A DNA stretch of 64,000 nt from Pontederia crassipes (Eukaryota; Streptophyta; Magnoliopsida; Commelinales; Pontederiaceae). The position numbers and the translations under genes are program-made. The notes below the pieces were generated by a model that saw nothing but the letters and a program-made list of their open reading frames with translations, was not told where the DNA came from and did no database searches. This document shows positions 1 through 10,507 of this stretch, piece by piece (positions within the stretch are counted from its first letter, which is position 1; every line of letters begins with the position of its first letter). The stretch spans positions 41,495,909 to 41,559,908 of the forward strand of contig CM060184.1 of assembly GCA_030549335.1 (NCBI GenBank), written 5' to 3'.

Positions 1-148
1 AGAAGAAACCGTCGCAAAAAATTTGCGACGAGCCTTTTTCACACGATCATTGTCCGTCGAAAGAACCGTCGGAAATCGCGATTTCCGACGGATCTGACAA
101 ATTTACCGATGGTTAGGACCGTCGGTAAAAGGCAGTTTTCTTGTAGTG
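1..148. mobile_element. Right end of a CACTA-like DNA transposon (partial)
   Basis: The segment ends in TTTCTTGTAGTG (137-148), the inverted form of the CACTACAAGAAA terminus of plant CACTA elements. The sequence inward is dense in short GACGG/CCGTC words (CCGTCGCAAA, CCGTCGGAAA, CCGTCGGTAA), as in the subterminal region of the complete element at 14588-16018. In this superfamily such subterminal repeats are transposase-binding sites. The left end lies outside the window, so size and target duplication cannot be determined. It is probably non-autonomous and of the same family as 14588-16018. Confidence 0.8.
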
Positions 149-821
149 GAGTATAATATTAATTTATCTCATTAGATTAATAATATATAAATTAATTTTA
201 TTAGTTTAATAGTGAATTTGATAAAAAATTAAGACAATCTTATTATTAAACGTTCATTATCAAATCATTTTAAAAAAGGACTTAAGAAATATGTTGATCC
301 AAAGTGGGTGACTTGCATGAATTCATGTGTATAGAGAATATCGCACGAAAAAGGAGGTGAAAGCCTCTAAGATACAGGTCTACCCAATATTTTGGTGTGT
401 TACCCTTGAACACAAGAATGTATCGAAATAAAGTTTTAAAATTTATAATCTCTCTACACTATTAAAATACGATCCGTAAGCATACGATGCATCTTTGTAG
501 TGCTTGAGGTTCAATACACAAAGAAGCAATGTTTGCGAAACTTTCGAGAAATCCTTTGGAACAAACTCGACTAGAAAAGTAAATGCTCAAGACGGGAAAA
601 AGGAATAGAGATGCAATGTAAAAGAAAGAACTAATTGTTTTTGTGGTTTTAGAAATATAAAGGAGGGAATATTGCAAAAGCGATGATTAATATTAAGGAG
701 GGTGCAAGACAATAAATTAAGAACACTTGCTGAGGACTTATGGGAGGTACTTTCGTTGTAGGATTCAAGGTCTTTAGTTTGACATGCTATGGGTGAAGCA
801 ACTTAATTCACACCAGAATCG
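149..821. other. AT-rich intergenic stretch, nothing recognised
   Basis: I see no recognisable coding sequence, terminal repeat or RNA gene here. The longest open frame (71 codons, minus strand, 462-677) has no familiar motif and is probably chance. Confidence 0.5.
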
Positions 822-950
822 GACCGAACCAAATATTTGTCCAGCTATTGTTCTCTTGTTCCCTATAATCTATGGAGTAAGACATCGTTTTCTCAATAAC
901 ATCAATTATGCTCATTGCATAATAGACTCCCTTGAAAAGCATTGGCGCAT

Positions 951-988
951 GTGTAAACGTGGTGCTCTACCAACTGAGCTATAGCCCT
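951..988 (-). pseudogene. trnV-UAC: Plastid trnV-UAC 5' exon remnant in NUPT
   Basis: Read on the minus strand, the segment begins AGGGCTATAGCTCAGTT and ends CGTTTACAC, the acceptor, D-arm and first anticodon-arm part of plastid tRNA-Val(UAC). It is followed by group II intron sequence (ATGCGCC, where GTGCGCC is expected, a change at the intron's first base). Exon 2 is absent, so no tRNA can form. Confidence 0.85.
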
Positions 989-1159
989 TGTCATAGAGAT
1001 CTTAACATATAAAGAATTTCTTGTCATGATTGATATTCCAAAATCCCATACAATAGCTCTCTGATTTGTTTACTCTTAGTTAACAGATTAGTATTGCTTA
1101 GAAATAATATTCCAGCTATAATTGTCGAATGATGGGTCTTTTTTTGGTGGTGATAAATG

Positions 1160-1232
1160 ACCTACTTAACTCAGTGGTTAGAGTATTTCTTTCATACGGC
1201 GGGAGTCATTGGTTCAAATCCAATAGTAGGTA
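1160..1232 (+). tRNA. trnM-CAU: Plastid-type elongator tRNA-Met(CAU), probably a pseudo-tRNA
   Basis: The 73-nt sequence folds as plastid elongator tRNA-Met, with acceptor ACCTACT pairing with AGTAGGT, a CAT anticodon in TTCATAC, and T-arm TTGGTTCAAATCCAA. From memory of plastid trnM, the anticodon stem 5' strand should be TTGCT. Here it is TTTCT, which puts a T-C mismatch in the middle of the stem. As it lies in a nuclear plastid insertion and is damaged, it is probably not functional. Confidence 0.8.
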
Positions 1233-1380
1233 GAATTTTGTAGGGTATACTAAGTACTAAGTAGATTAGTATAGTAGGTAGAACTTATTAGATACGACAC
1301 TCAATGGAAAGATATCTAATAAGTTTTTCTACCCTTTTTATTTTTTAAATTCAACTAAACTAATAATATCAACTAATTGA

Positions 1381-1944
1381 AATGTTTGGTCTCAAAAATA
1401 AAGACACTCGACTCTACGCCTACACATTCGTGTTGGTGGAAAGCCTATGTTTACACACGTGAAAAGAGTTCGTAAAAAGAGTGCATGTTATTACCGAAGT
1501 ACGAATTGAGCTTTCCTCAGGATTTGAATGTCTCGTGTCCATTGGGCATCGGACATTCAAAAGGAATACACCTAAAACAAGGAGGCTACGGTCGGCTCAC
1601 GCTTGCCTTAGTGAAATACGGATCACCTTCTCAGGCAGAATGCAAGATATCGATGTCTCCGAGACAACTTAGACGCTTTTGAAATATTGAAGAGTATTTC
1701 GCCTTTGGTCGAACTTCCTAGAAAATTTGAAAAGAATTGAACACAACAATGGTGAAATTGAAATATGTGAACATCCTTTAAAATTGTTTAAGGTAATTCC
1801 AAACTTCTGACTCAATTCGGTCGTTTATTGCCAGAAATCCGGAGTGCTCCCAACCTTTTCAGGTCACATATTAAATGGTGAACGACGTCTAAACCACACC
1901 ATGAAGAACTCCATTGCTGATTCTATGAAAGCTAAACCTTTTCC
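1381..1944. other. Unassigned stretch left of gypsy element 1
   Basis: Overlapping small frames around 1481-1682 have no recognisable motif. The sequence is less AT-rich than its surroundings and may be a fragment of an unidentified element. Homology to the gypsy pol copy begins near 1945, so the real truncation point of element 1 lies close to there. Confidence 0.4.
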
Positions 1945-3522
1945 CAGGTGGTAGCTGATGGAAAACTCATAATCCTTTAGGAATTCTATCCATCTCCTCT
2001 GACGCATGTTCAGATCACGTTGAGAAAAGATGTACTTCAGACTTTTGTGATCTGTGAAGATCTCGAATTCTTCGCCATAGAGGTAGTGTCTCCAGATCTT
2101 GAGGGCAAAGACTACCGCTGCTAATTCGAGATCATGCGTCGGGTAGTTCTTCTCTGTTTCTTCAATTGTCTTGATGCATAAGCGATGACCTTCCCATGCT
2201 GCATCAAGACGCACCCCAAGCCTGTGCCACATGCGTCACTGTATACCACATAACCTCCTTGGCCTGAAGGTATGGTCAGAATAGGCGCCGTCGTCAGTCT
2301 TTTCTTAACTCTTGGAAGCTGTCTTCTCACTTCCGTGACCACTCATATTTGACGCCTTTCTTTGTGAGATTCGTCAGTGGCGACGCGATCTTGGAGAAGT
2401 CTTGTATAAATCTTCGATAGTATCCTGCCAGTCCGAGGAAGCTCCTAATCTCTGATACATTCCTTGGTTGCTCCTAGTTGGCAATTGCTTCCACTTTGGC
2501 AGGATCCACTGATATCCCATCCTTGCTGATGATATGTCCAAGGAACATTATCTCTTCCAGCCAAAATTCGCACTTCGAAAATTTGGCGAAGAGCTTGTGC
2601 TCTCGAAGGGTCTGTAGCACAACCCGTAGATGTTTCTCATGTTCCTCTGGACTCGACGAATAAATCAGAATATCATCGACGAAAACAATCACATACTTGT
2701 CCAGATACGGCCTGAACACCTGGTTCATCAAATCCATAAAGGCTGTTGGGGCATTGGTCAGCCCAAATGGCATCACCAAGAACTCGTAGTGGCCATATTT
2801 GTCCTGAATGCTGTCTTCGGCACATTATCATCAGCTATCCTAAGCTGATGGTAACCACTTCGCAAGTCGATCTTCGAGAACACTTTTGCCGAAGACAATT
2901 GGTCGAACAGATCATCAATTCTCGGTAGTGGGTACTTATTTTTCATGGTGACATTGTTCAGCATCCGATAGTCTATGCACAGTCGCATAGATCCATCCTT
3001 CTTCTTCGTTAATAGTACCGAAGCGCCTCATTGGGAGACACTCCGTCGGATGAATCCCTTATCCAACAGCTCTTGGATTTGGGTCTTCAATTTCAGCATT
3101 TCTGCTGGAGCCATTCTATATGGTGCCTTCGATATGGGTGCAGTACTCGGCACTAAGTCGATGCGGAAGTCAACCTCCCATCATGGTGGTAGTCCCGAAA
3201 CATCATCCAGAAATTCCTTCACCACCTTGATGCTATCTCATTCTATCTCAGCCTGGTCCATCTTGACTATGCTTGCCAAGAATCCTCGGCATCCTTTCTT
3301 CAGTAGCTTCTGGGCTTTGATAGCTGATACTAGGAATTTACCCAGCTTTAGTGGCATGCCTCTGACAATAGTCAGAGGTCCTCCTAGTGCTCCGATCATG
3401 ATCTTCTTTGCTCGGCAGTGTAAGTAGGCATTATGGTAGGACAATCAGTCTAGACCCAACACTACGTCGTACTCTTTGATCGGGATGACAATCAGGTCTA
3501 CCGAAAAGTTCTTACCCTTTAT
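1945..3522 (-). pseudogene. Gypsy element 1: truncated pol (protease linker, RT, partial RNase H)
   Basis: On the minus strand, coding runs from about 3520 down to 1945. It begins in the region downstream of the aspartic protease, then enters reverse transcriptase ([11 protein letters not shown], the [13 protein letters not shown] block, then [13 protein letters not shown] and the catalytic [11 protein letters not shown]). It ends in RNase H ([14 protein letters not shown], then [11 protein letters not shown]). Integrase and everything downstream are missing. Frameshifts and stops break the frame, for example between RT and the GLTNAP block and at the start of RNase H. The stretch is nearly identical to 8190-9770 at a constant offset of 6246 bp over 2474-3444. 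The motif set is that of plant chromovirus-type Ty3/gypsy elements. Confidence 0.9.
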
Positions 3523-4020
3523 CAATCCAATAACTATTTATTGCATGACGATAGATTTTTTCCTCATTCAATGAAGTCCTAAATAATTTATTATAAGTCA
3601 CATGTACAACATGACTTGTGGACTATCTCTATATCATCATCATTAAGGCATAACATTATGTATCTTTTCTATTCTCTTAGGTAGCGTTCTCAACTAACCT
3701 AGAGATCAACTTTTCAATTTGAATCCATAATCTTTCCTAACCTTATGATTAGGAATCCATTGAGGTCTTCTTTAATTCACTATATGATAATAGATGTCAT
3801 ACTTTAATTATTGTGTTGACCTCACTTTTATCTCAATTTATGGTGCCTTAAGGATCACGTGTGAATAACATCCTTAGGGCTTTGGTTATTGAACCTTAGA
3901 ATAACCTCCTTTGAACTTTGGTTATTCCGAAAGGAATATTCTCCTTAGGCATTGCCTTATACCATCAATCCTATTTCCATTATCTAAGGATTTATGTTAT
4001 CCCTCACTTTATCCATGGCT
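3523..4020. other. Non-gypsy filler replacing most of gag in element 1
   Basis: Between the protease-proximal coding and a short gag remnant lies about 500 bp of AT-rich sequence with no gypsy coding on either strand. It is repeated almost exactly in element 2 (about 9769-10266). It therefore marks a shared deletion/insertion in the parent of both copies, which lack most of gag and the protease active site. Confidence 0.65.
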
Positions 4021-4190
4021 TCACCAACCGGTTTCTAATTCACATAGATCAACTTGCGGTCTTCGCCGCAATCCGTCTAGAGGGTGATCTACTCAACCTC
4101 CTCAATTCATCTTTTTGCGTCCTCAAAGTCGCCCTTCCCGTCGAGCTGAGGGGCTTCAACTTCAGAACCTAATGTCTCTACGATCATACA
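4021..4190 (-). pseudogene. Gag N-terminal remnant of gypsy element 1
   Basis: The minus-strand sequence matches, with frameshifts, the gag segment of element 3 at 59036-59257 (FLKL.PP.F near its start, then the stretch before the GDDRKM block). It confirms that gag was once present and is now mostly deleted. An equivalent remnant lies at about 10270-10440 in element 2. Confidence 0.6.
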
Positions 4191-4513
4191 CAACTACCAT
4201 ACAAGACTCATGGGTGGGTGTGCTCTAAGTGGGATCCATAAAGATCCTCACCTCAACCTCGCTCAATTGGGATATCGGGTCTACTGAATGACCCACTATA
4301 ATCCGGTTTTGGGAGCTCATGGAATATGGCTCGAAAAAGCCACAACAGCTATTCCAATATAACAATAGCAATAACAATTCTATTAGTGTGAGCTCCATAA
4401 TCCATATATCATTACAATACTTACTTGACCCTACTTGATGGCTGCAGTGGTTGCTCGTGACAGTTGCACATGGACTCAACTCTATCTATTAGAGACAGCT
4501 AAGAAGTGTCTCT

Positions 4514-4533
4514 CGTTAGGCTCTGATACCTTT
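4514..4533 (-). promoter_or_regulatory. Primer-binding site of gypsy element 1
   Basis: Immediately beside the LTR, the minus strand reads GGTATCAGAGCC. This matches the 3' end of plant initiator tRNA-Met (TGGTATCAGAGC), the usual primer of many plant gypsy and copia elements. It shows that the LTR at 4534-6512 is the 5' LTR with respect to the element on its left. Confidence 0.8.
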
Positions 4534-6512
4534 TGTAACGCCCCGAGACCCACTTGACTATCACGTGCTCATAGTCATCCCAAATGCGCTAAGCAATTCT
4601 ATGTAAATAATTTTTGCGGAAAATAAACTCTATAAATGTGGAAAGAATATCGCCTAACAATATAATATCAAGGAGCTGGAAACGTCCATGACTCCATCAT
4701 GCTAAATATGCGAAAATTAAAAGCTAATACAATAATCTAGTAGGACTAAATCCTACACCATGTGCAACATCCCTGTCACTGAGCCTGACCACTTGCATCA
4801 CCATCTTCTATCATCTCACCTGCATGAATCCAGATGCAGGAAAAAATCTATGAGTATAAAAATATTCAATACGTAGGGTCTAACCATAACAATAAGTAGA
4901 TCAATAGTATTCAAAAATTAATAATCAATAATGAATAATAATCAATAGAGCACAGGATGGGACAATATAAGAAGAGCTCAATAATAACAATACATCATAA
5001 GGCCATGAATCAATAAAGGGGATCAGGTAAAAGATCAAGAGATCGATCAATATCAACTATCAATTATGCCTGATCACTATGGCATCTATCCAATTTAACA
5101 ATCATTATTTGTGGTCATTAATTAACAATTTCTATTATAATCAATTGCAATTCAATTCAATTCAATTCAATTCAATTCAGTTAGGAAGCACTCAATCAAT
5201 TATAGGAAACTCCATACCTCTTTCATGTAGGCTAGCGGGGGATCAGTACCACGGCAAGCCGCCCTCCAATAATAGCGCTAATAATATATTCGTGAGGGCG
5301 GGGGACCATGACCATCACAGAACAACCATAGCTTCCCTAAAGGATGACGTCTCAAACCTCCAAGTACACTATCTGCCCTATACAATACTATAACAATAAT
5401 GGTCCAGGAGACTTAGAGACAATCGGAGAACATGGAGACCCAGCAGTTTTCATTTTTTATCTTGTTTAGCCATACAATTATCTATAACTATTTATCCAAA
5501 ATTATAATTTCTATCCCCAGAACCCGGCCCGCGTCGGGTGGAACCCAGGCCATGTTCGAAAATGACTAATGTCACCTTGGCCAGGGCAAACTTGGGCGGG
5601 GTGTATGGTGAACCCGGGCCGGGTCGGCCGGTTCACGATCAATCGAAAATGCGCCGCAATCTGAGTTGAGCCGAAGTCAGAATCCGGGTCGGGTCAACAG
5701 GAACCCGGGCCGGGTTGGACAACCCGATCCGGTTCCGATTCCAACTTGGTCCAGATTCAACCAAATTCGGGCCGGGCACAGCAGAACTCGGGTCAGGTTC
5801 TACCGCCGACGGAAAAGTGCATTCCGATGCGACTTTCCGACCACAATAACTATGCCATATAATGTCCAAACTATGCATATGTTATATCCATGGAATTACA
5901 ATATGAAGGAGAAGGGAATTGATGACATAGGGATTCCCCCTACGTACCTAAAGTTGGCTGAAAAATTAATCGAAGTCCCTTTTCTGATAATCTGCACTAA
6001 CGCCGAACTTTGGCCAACGATTGCTCTCTGTCCTCACTCCGAAACTCACGGCCACCACCTGGAACATCTTCTCCTATGTGCAGGCTTCAAAACCAGCGTC
6101 CACACGTTCTCGGGGGTGCCTCGATTCGCGTGAAAATGAGAGAAAAAAGAGGGCATAATTTTATTTGGCAGAAAAAAGGGGTTTCCAGCCACCTTTAATG
6201 CCTATTTATAGGTGTAGATTTGCAATATCAATTCTATTAGTCCTTGGACTCTTTTAAAATCAATCTTGGTCATCCATTAATAATTTACCACATCATAATA
6301 TCTCAAATTTAATTAAATCCGAGATTAATTATTTTCCTTTCATAAGAACTCAATTAAATCCAATCCCTCTCAAATTCCTTCTTATCTCTTTAATCATCTT
6401 TTCCAATTTTCCTTGAATTTTGGAATTTAATAATTCCAAAATATTAGATAATGATTTTTCAGATATTATAAATAAATGAAATATTTATTTAGCAAAAAAT
6501 TGGGTTGTTACA
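4534..6512 (-). repeat. LTR shared by gypsy elements 1 and 2
   Basis: On the plus strand the LTR runs from TGTAACGCCCCGAGACCC to GGGTTGTTACA. A primer-binding site abuts its left edge and a polypurine tract (TTTTTAAGGAGG, minus strand) abuts its right edge. It is therefore the 5' LTR of element 1 and the 3' LTR of element 2. A TATA-like TATTTATA (6203-6210, minus-strand promoter), an AATTC pentanucleotide run (about 5150-5180) and a GC-rich block of GGGCCGGGT words (about 5520-5790) lie within it. The same layout recurs in the LTRs at 10508, 13287, 20692 and 29770. Confidence 0.88.
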
Positions 6513-6530
6513 TCATAACCTCCTTAAAAA
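6513..6530 (-). promoter_or_regulatory. Polypurine tract of gypsy element 2
   Basis: The minus strand reads TTTTTAAGGAGGTTATGA directly before the LTR start TGTAACAACCC. The purine run AAGGAGG is the expected plus-strand primer site for reverse transcription. The identical arrangement is at 31870-31887 in element 3. Confidence 0.75.
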
Positions 6531-8090
6531 TAAATTCGTCCTCGAATTTGCTTAAGGGAAATTACATCAATCTATTTAAACAATTCTGAAAAATCCTTCC
6601 TCATTTCATCTTCCAATTCCCATGTAGCATCTTCATCTCTATGATGTGTCCATGCCACTTTCACCATAGGTACCATCTTATTCTTCAAATGCTTAGTCTG
6701 GTACTCCAATATCTCTATAGGTTATTCTGCGTATGTCAGGCCCACATTCAAATTTGGTTCTTCTATATTCACTATATTAGCATCATCATGCTAATACTTG
6801 CACAGCATCGACACGTGAAAGACATTATGCACGTGTCCATATGATGGCGGTAGCGCCAACCTGCAGGCTGCATCTCCAATCAATGCAAGTATCTCGAATG
6901 GACCAACATACCTAAGGCTCAGCTTGCCCTTCTTGCTGAATCTCATCACTCCCTTCATCGGGGAGACTTTCAGCATCACACGATCTCCAACCTTGAAGAT
7001 TTGTTCTCTTCGTTTCTTGTTAGCATAAGTCTTCTGTCTAGTGAATGCTGCTTTCAATCTTTCTCTAATGAGGCAAACCTTTTCAGCATCCTCCATGATT
7101 TGCTTCAACATTTTCTCTGACAAGGACTATCGTCCTCCTACCTCACTCCAACAGATAGAGGACTGGCATGGTCTTCCATACATGGCAGCAAAGGGTGCCA
7201 TACCAATACTAGAGTGGTGGCTGTTATTATATGCGAATTCAATCAGTGGGAGGTGAGTGTCCCAACTGCCACTCCAGTCCAAAGCACATGCTCGGAGCAT
7301 ATCTTCCAATGTCTGTATGGTGCGCTCAGACTACCCGTCTGTCTAAGGATGGAACGCCGTACTGAAATTCAATTTCATTCTAAAGGCACTCTGGATGCTC
7401 CGCCAAAATTTGGCCGTAAATTGTGGATCTCTATCCGACACAATGGAGTCTGGCACTCCATGTAGTCGGATAACCTCCTTAATATAAATGTCCATCAGGC
7501 TTTCGACGGACTGCTTCCATTTGATGGGAATGAAGTGGGCCGCTTTGCTAAATCGGTCCACCACTACCCATATCGCATCATGGCTCTGCTGTGTTCTTGG
7601 AAGCCCTGTAACAAAGTCCATCGTTATCTTTTTCCATTTCCATTGTGGGATTCCAAGTTCCTGCAGTACTCCATATGGCCTTTGATGTTCAACCTTCACT
7701 TGCTGGCATACTATGCACTTTGCAACGTACTCTTCTATGTCCTTCTTCTTCCACCAGAAGGTCCATTGCAAATCTTTATACATTTTCGTGCCTCTGAGAT
7801 GAATGGCGAATTCCGATTTGTGACATTCATCAAGCACTTGCCTTCTTAGTCCATCATGGTCAGGGACCCACAAACGTCCCCTGTATCTGACGACTCCATT
7901 TGAGACTGAAAAGTCAACAGGAATCTTATCGTACAACTTGAGTAGGTGGTCGTACTCATTGTCATTCAGTTGTGCCTTCCCGATCTTTAACATCAATTCG
8001 GGCTGCATGCCGAGGTGTGCCATAATCCGTACACCATCACCACTGATCACTGGGCTGTCCTGTATGATGCAGTCGATCATATTCCAGCGA
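6531..8090 (-). pseudogene. Gypsy element 2: integrase and chromodomain-like C-terminus
   Basis: On the minus strand the integrase starts with an HHCC zinc-binding region (VLDECHKSEFAIH, then CIVC) and continues into the catalytic core (MDFVTGLP and IVSDRDPQF supply the first two acidic residues). The [17 protein letters not shown] block and the [18 protein letters not shown] block of gypsy integrase C-termini follow. The tail near 6560-6650 reads VAWTHH and ATWELEDEMR, the chromodomain-like end of plant chromoviruses. Stops occur after TAFHP and within the tail, so the protein cannot be made whole. Confidence 0.88.
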
Positions 8091-9768
8091 CTCACTCTTA
8101 GGCATGCGAGTGATCCAACCCACTTCCTGCTCAGTGCGTCAGCAACCGAGTTTGCATTTCTCGGGTGGTAGCTAATGGCAAACTCATAATCCTTTAGGAA
8201 TTCTATCCATCTCCTCTGACGCATGTTCAGATCACGTTGAGAAAAGATGTACTTCAGAATTTTGTGATCTGTGAAGATCTCGAATTCTTCGCCATAGAGG
8301 TAGTGTAGTGTACTTCAGACTTTTAGGAATTCTTCGCCAGATCTTGAGGGCAAAGACTATCGCTGCTAATTCGATATCATGCGTCGGGTAGTTCTTCTCA
8401 TGTTTCTTCAATTGTCTTGATGCGTAAGCGATGACCTTCCCATGCTGCATCAAGACGCATCCCAAACCTGTGCCACATGCGTCACTGTATACCACATAAC
8501 CTCTTTGGCCTGAAGATATGGTCAGAATAGGCACCGTCGTCAGTCTTTTCTTAACTCTTGGAAGCTGTCTTCTCACTTCCGTGACCACTCATATTTGACG
8601 CCTTTCTTTGTGAGATTCGTCAGTGGCGACGCGATCTTGGAGAAGTCTTGTATAAATCTTCGATAGTATCCTGCCAGTCCGAGGAAGCTCCTAATCTCTG
8701 ATACATTCCTTGGTTGCTCCCAGTTGGCAATTGCTTCCACTTTGGCAGGATCCACTGATATCCCATCCTTGCTGATGATATGTCCAAGGAACATTATCTC
8801 TTCCAGCCAAAATTCGCACTTCGAAAATTTGGCGAAGAGCTTGTGCTCTCGAAGGGTCTGTAGCACAACCCGTAGATGTTTCTCATGTTCCTCTGGACTC
8901 GACGAATAAATCAGAATATCATCGACGAAAACAATCACATACTTGTCCAGATACGGCCTGAACACCTGGTTCATCAAATCCATAAAGGCTGTTGGGGCAT
9001 TGGTCAGCCCAAATGGCATCACCAAGAACTCGTAGTGGCCATATTTGTCCTGAATGCTGTCTTCGGCACATTATCATCAGCTATCCTAAGCTGATGGTAA
9101 CCACTTCGCAAGTCGATCTTCGAGAACACTTTTGCCGAAGACAATTGGTCGAACAGATCATCAATTCTCGGTAGTGGGTACTTATTTTTCATGGTGACAT
9201 TGTTCAGCATCCGATAGTCTATGCACAGTCGCATAGATCCATCCTTCTTCTTCGTTAATAGTACCGAAGCGCCTCATTGGGAGACACTCCGTCGGATGAA
9301 TCCCTTATCCAACAGCTCTTGGATTTGGGTCTTCAATTTCAGCATTTCTGCTGGAGCCATTCTATATGGTGCCTTCGATATGGGTGCAGTACTCGGCACT
9401 AAGTCGATGCGGAAGTCCACCTCCCATCGTGGTGGTAGTCCCGAAACATCATCCAGAAATTCCTTCACCACCTTGATGCTATCTCATTCTATCTCAGCCT
9501 GGTCCATCTTGACTATGCTTGCCAAGAATCCTCGGCATCCTTTCTTCAGTAGCTTCTGGGCTTTGATAGCTGATACTAGGAATTTACCCAGCTTTAGTGG
9601 CATGCCTCTGACAATAGTCAGAGGTCCTCCTAGTGCTCCGATCATGATCTTCTTTGCTCGGCAGTGTAAGTAGGCATTATGGTAGGACAATCAGTCTAGA
9701 CCCAACGCTACGTCGTACTCTTTGATCGGGATGACAATCAGGTCTACCGAAAAGTTCTTACCCTTTAT
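8091..9768 (-). pseudogene. Gypsy element 2: protease linker, reverse transcriptase and RNase H
   Basis: The domain order on the minus strand is the post-protease linker (9484-9690), RT (9470 down to about 8573, with [11 protein letters not shown] intact) and RNase H ([26 protein letters not shown]). RNase H carries a local tandem duplication: about 30 bp around 8250-8330 is repeated (ACTTCAGA, GAATTCTTCGCCA), which breaks the frame and is not present at 2030-2100. Frame breaks in RT near 9050 and 9280 are shared with element 1, so they predate the duplication. The protease active site and most of gag are absent. Confidence 0.88.
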
Positions 9769-10507
9769 CAATCCAATAACTATTTATTGCATGACGATAG
9801 ATTTTTTCCTCATTCAATGAAGTCCTAAATAATTTCTTATAAGTCACATGTACAACATGACTTGTGGACTATCTCTATATCATCATCATTAAGGCATAAC
9901 ATTATGTATCTTTTCTATTCTCTTAGGTAGCGTTCTCAACTAACCTAGAGATCAACTATTCAATTTGAATCCATAATCTTTCCTAACCTTTTGATTAGGA
10001 ATCCATTGAGGTCTTCTTTAATTCACTATTTGATAATAGATGTCATACTTTACTTATTGTGTTGACCTCACTTTTATCTCAATTTATGGTGCCTTAAGGA
10101 TAACGTGTGAATAACATCCTTAGGGCTTTGGTTATTGAACCTTAGAATAACCTCCTTTGAACTTTGGTTATTCCGAAAGGAATATTCTCCTTAGGCATTG
10201 CCTTATACCATCAATCCTATTTCCATTATCTAAGGATTTATGTTATCCCTCACTTTATCCATGGCTTCACCAACCGGTTTCTAATTCACATAGATCAACT
10301 TGCAGTCTTCGCCGCAATCCGTCTCGAGGGTGATCTACTCAACCTCCTCAATTCATCTTTTTGCGTCCTCAAAGTCACCCTTCCCGTCGAGCTGAGGGAC
10401 TTCAACTTCAGAACCTCTATAATGTCTCTACGATCATACACAACTACCATACAAGACTCATGGGTGGGTGTGCTCTAAGTGGGATCCATAAAGATCCTCG
10501 CCTCAAC
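9769..10507. other. Gypsy element 2: filler and gag remnant, leader deleted
   Basis: This repeats the filler (to about 10266) and gag remnant (about 10270-10440) of element 1. After GATCCTCGCCTCAA (about 10492-10505) the sequence jumps directly into the middle of an LTR. Compared with element 1 (4254 to about 5145), roughly 890 bp covering the leader, primer-binding site and first part of the LTR are missing. Confidence 0.7.

Larger units (their letters stand above)
822..1380. other. Nuclear plastid DNA insertion (NUPT), trnV-trnM region
   Basis: This stretch reads as land-plant plastid DNA. It holds part of the trnV-UAC group II intron, the trnV 5' exon on the minus strand, the trnV-trnM spacer and trnM-CAU on the plus strand. 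Beyond trnM an inverted repeat (AACTTATTAGATA with TATCTAATAAGTTTTT, about 1283-1328) resembles the stem-loop near the end of plastid atpE. Divergent trnV and trnM is the standard plastid order (ndhC, trnV, trnM, atpE). Flanks on both sides are AT-rich nuclear or transposon sequence, so this is a transferred fragment. The outer limits are estimates. Confidence 0.85.

Noticed and set aside
1160..1232. A functional nuclear tRNA-Met gene
   Set aside because: The sequence is plastid-type, lies in plastid synteny, lacks nuclear context and has a mismatch in the anticodon stem.
2478..3427. Plus-strand ORFs of 60-150 codons across the gypsy pol copies (also 8724-9673)
   Set aside because: They are antisense shadows of reverse transcriptase and protease coding, identical in both copies because the underlying DNA is duplicated.
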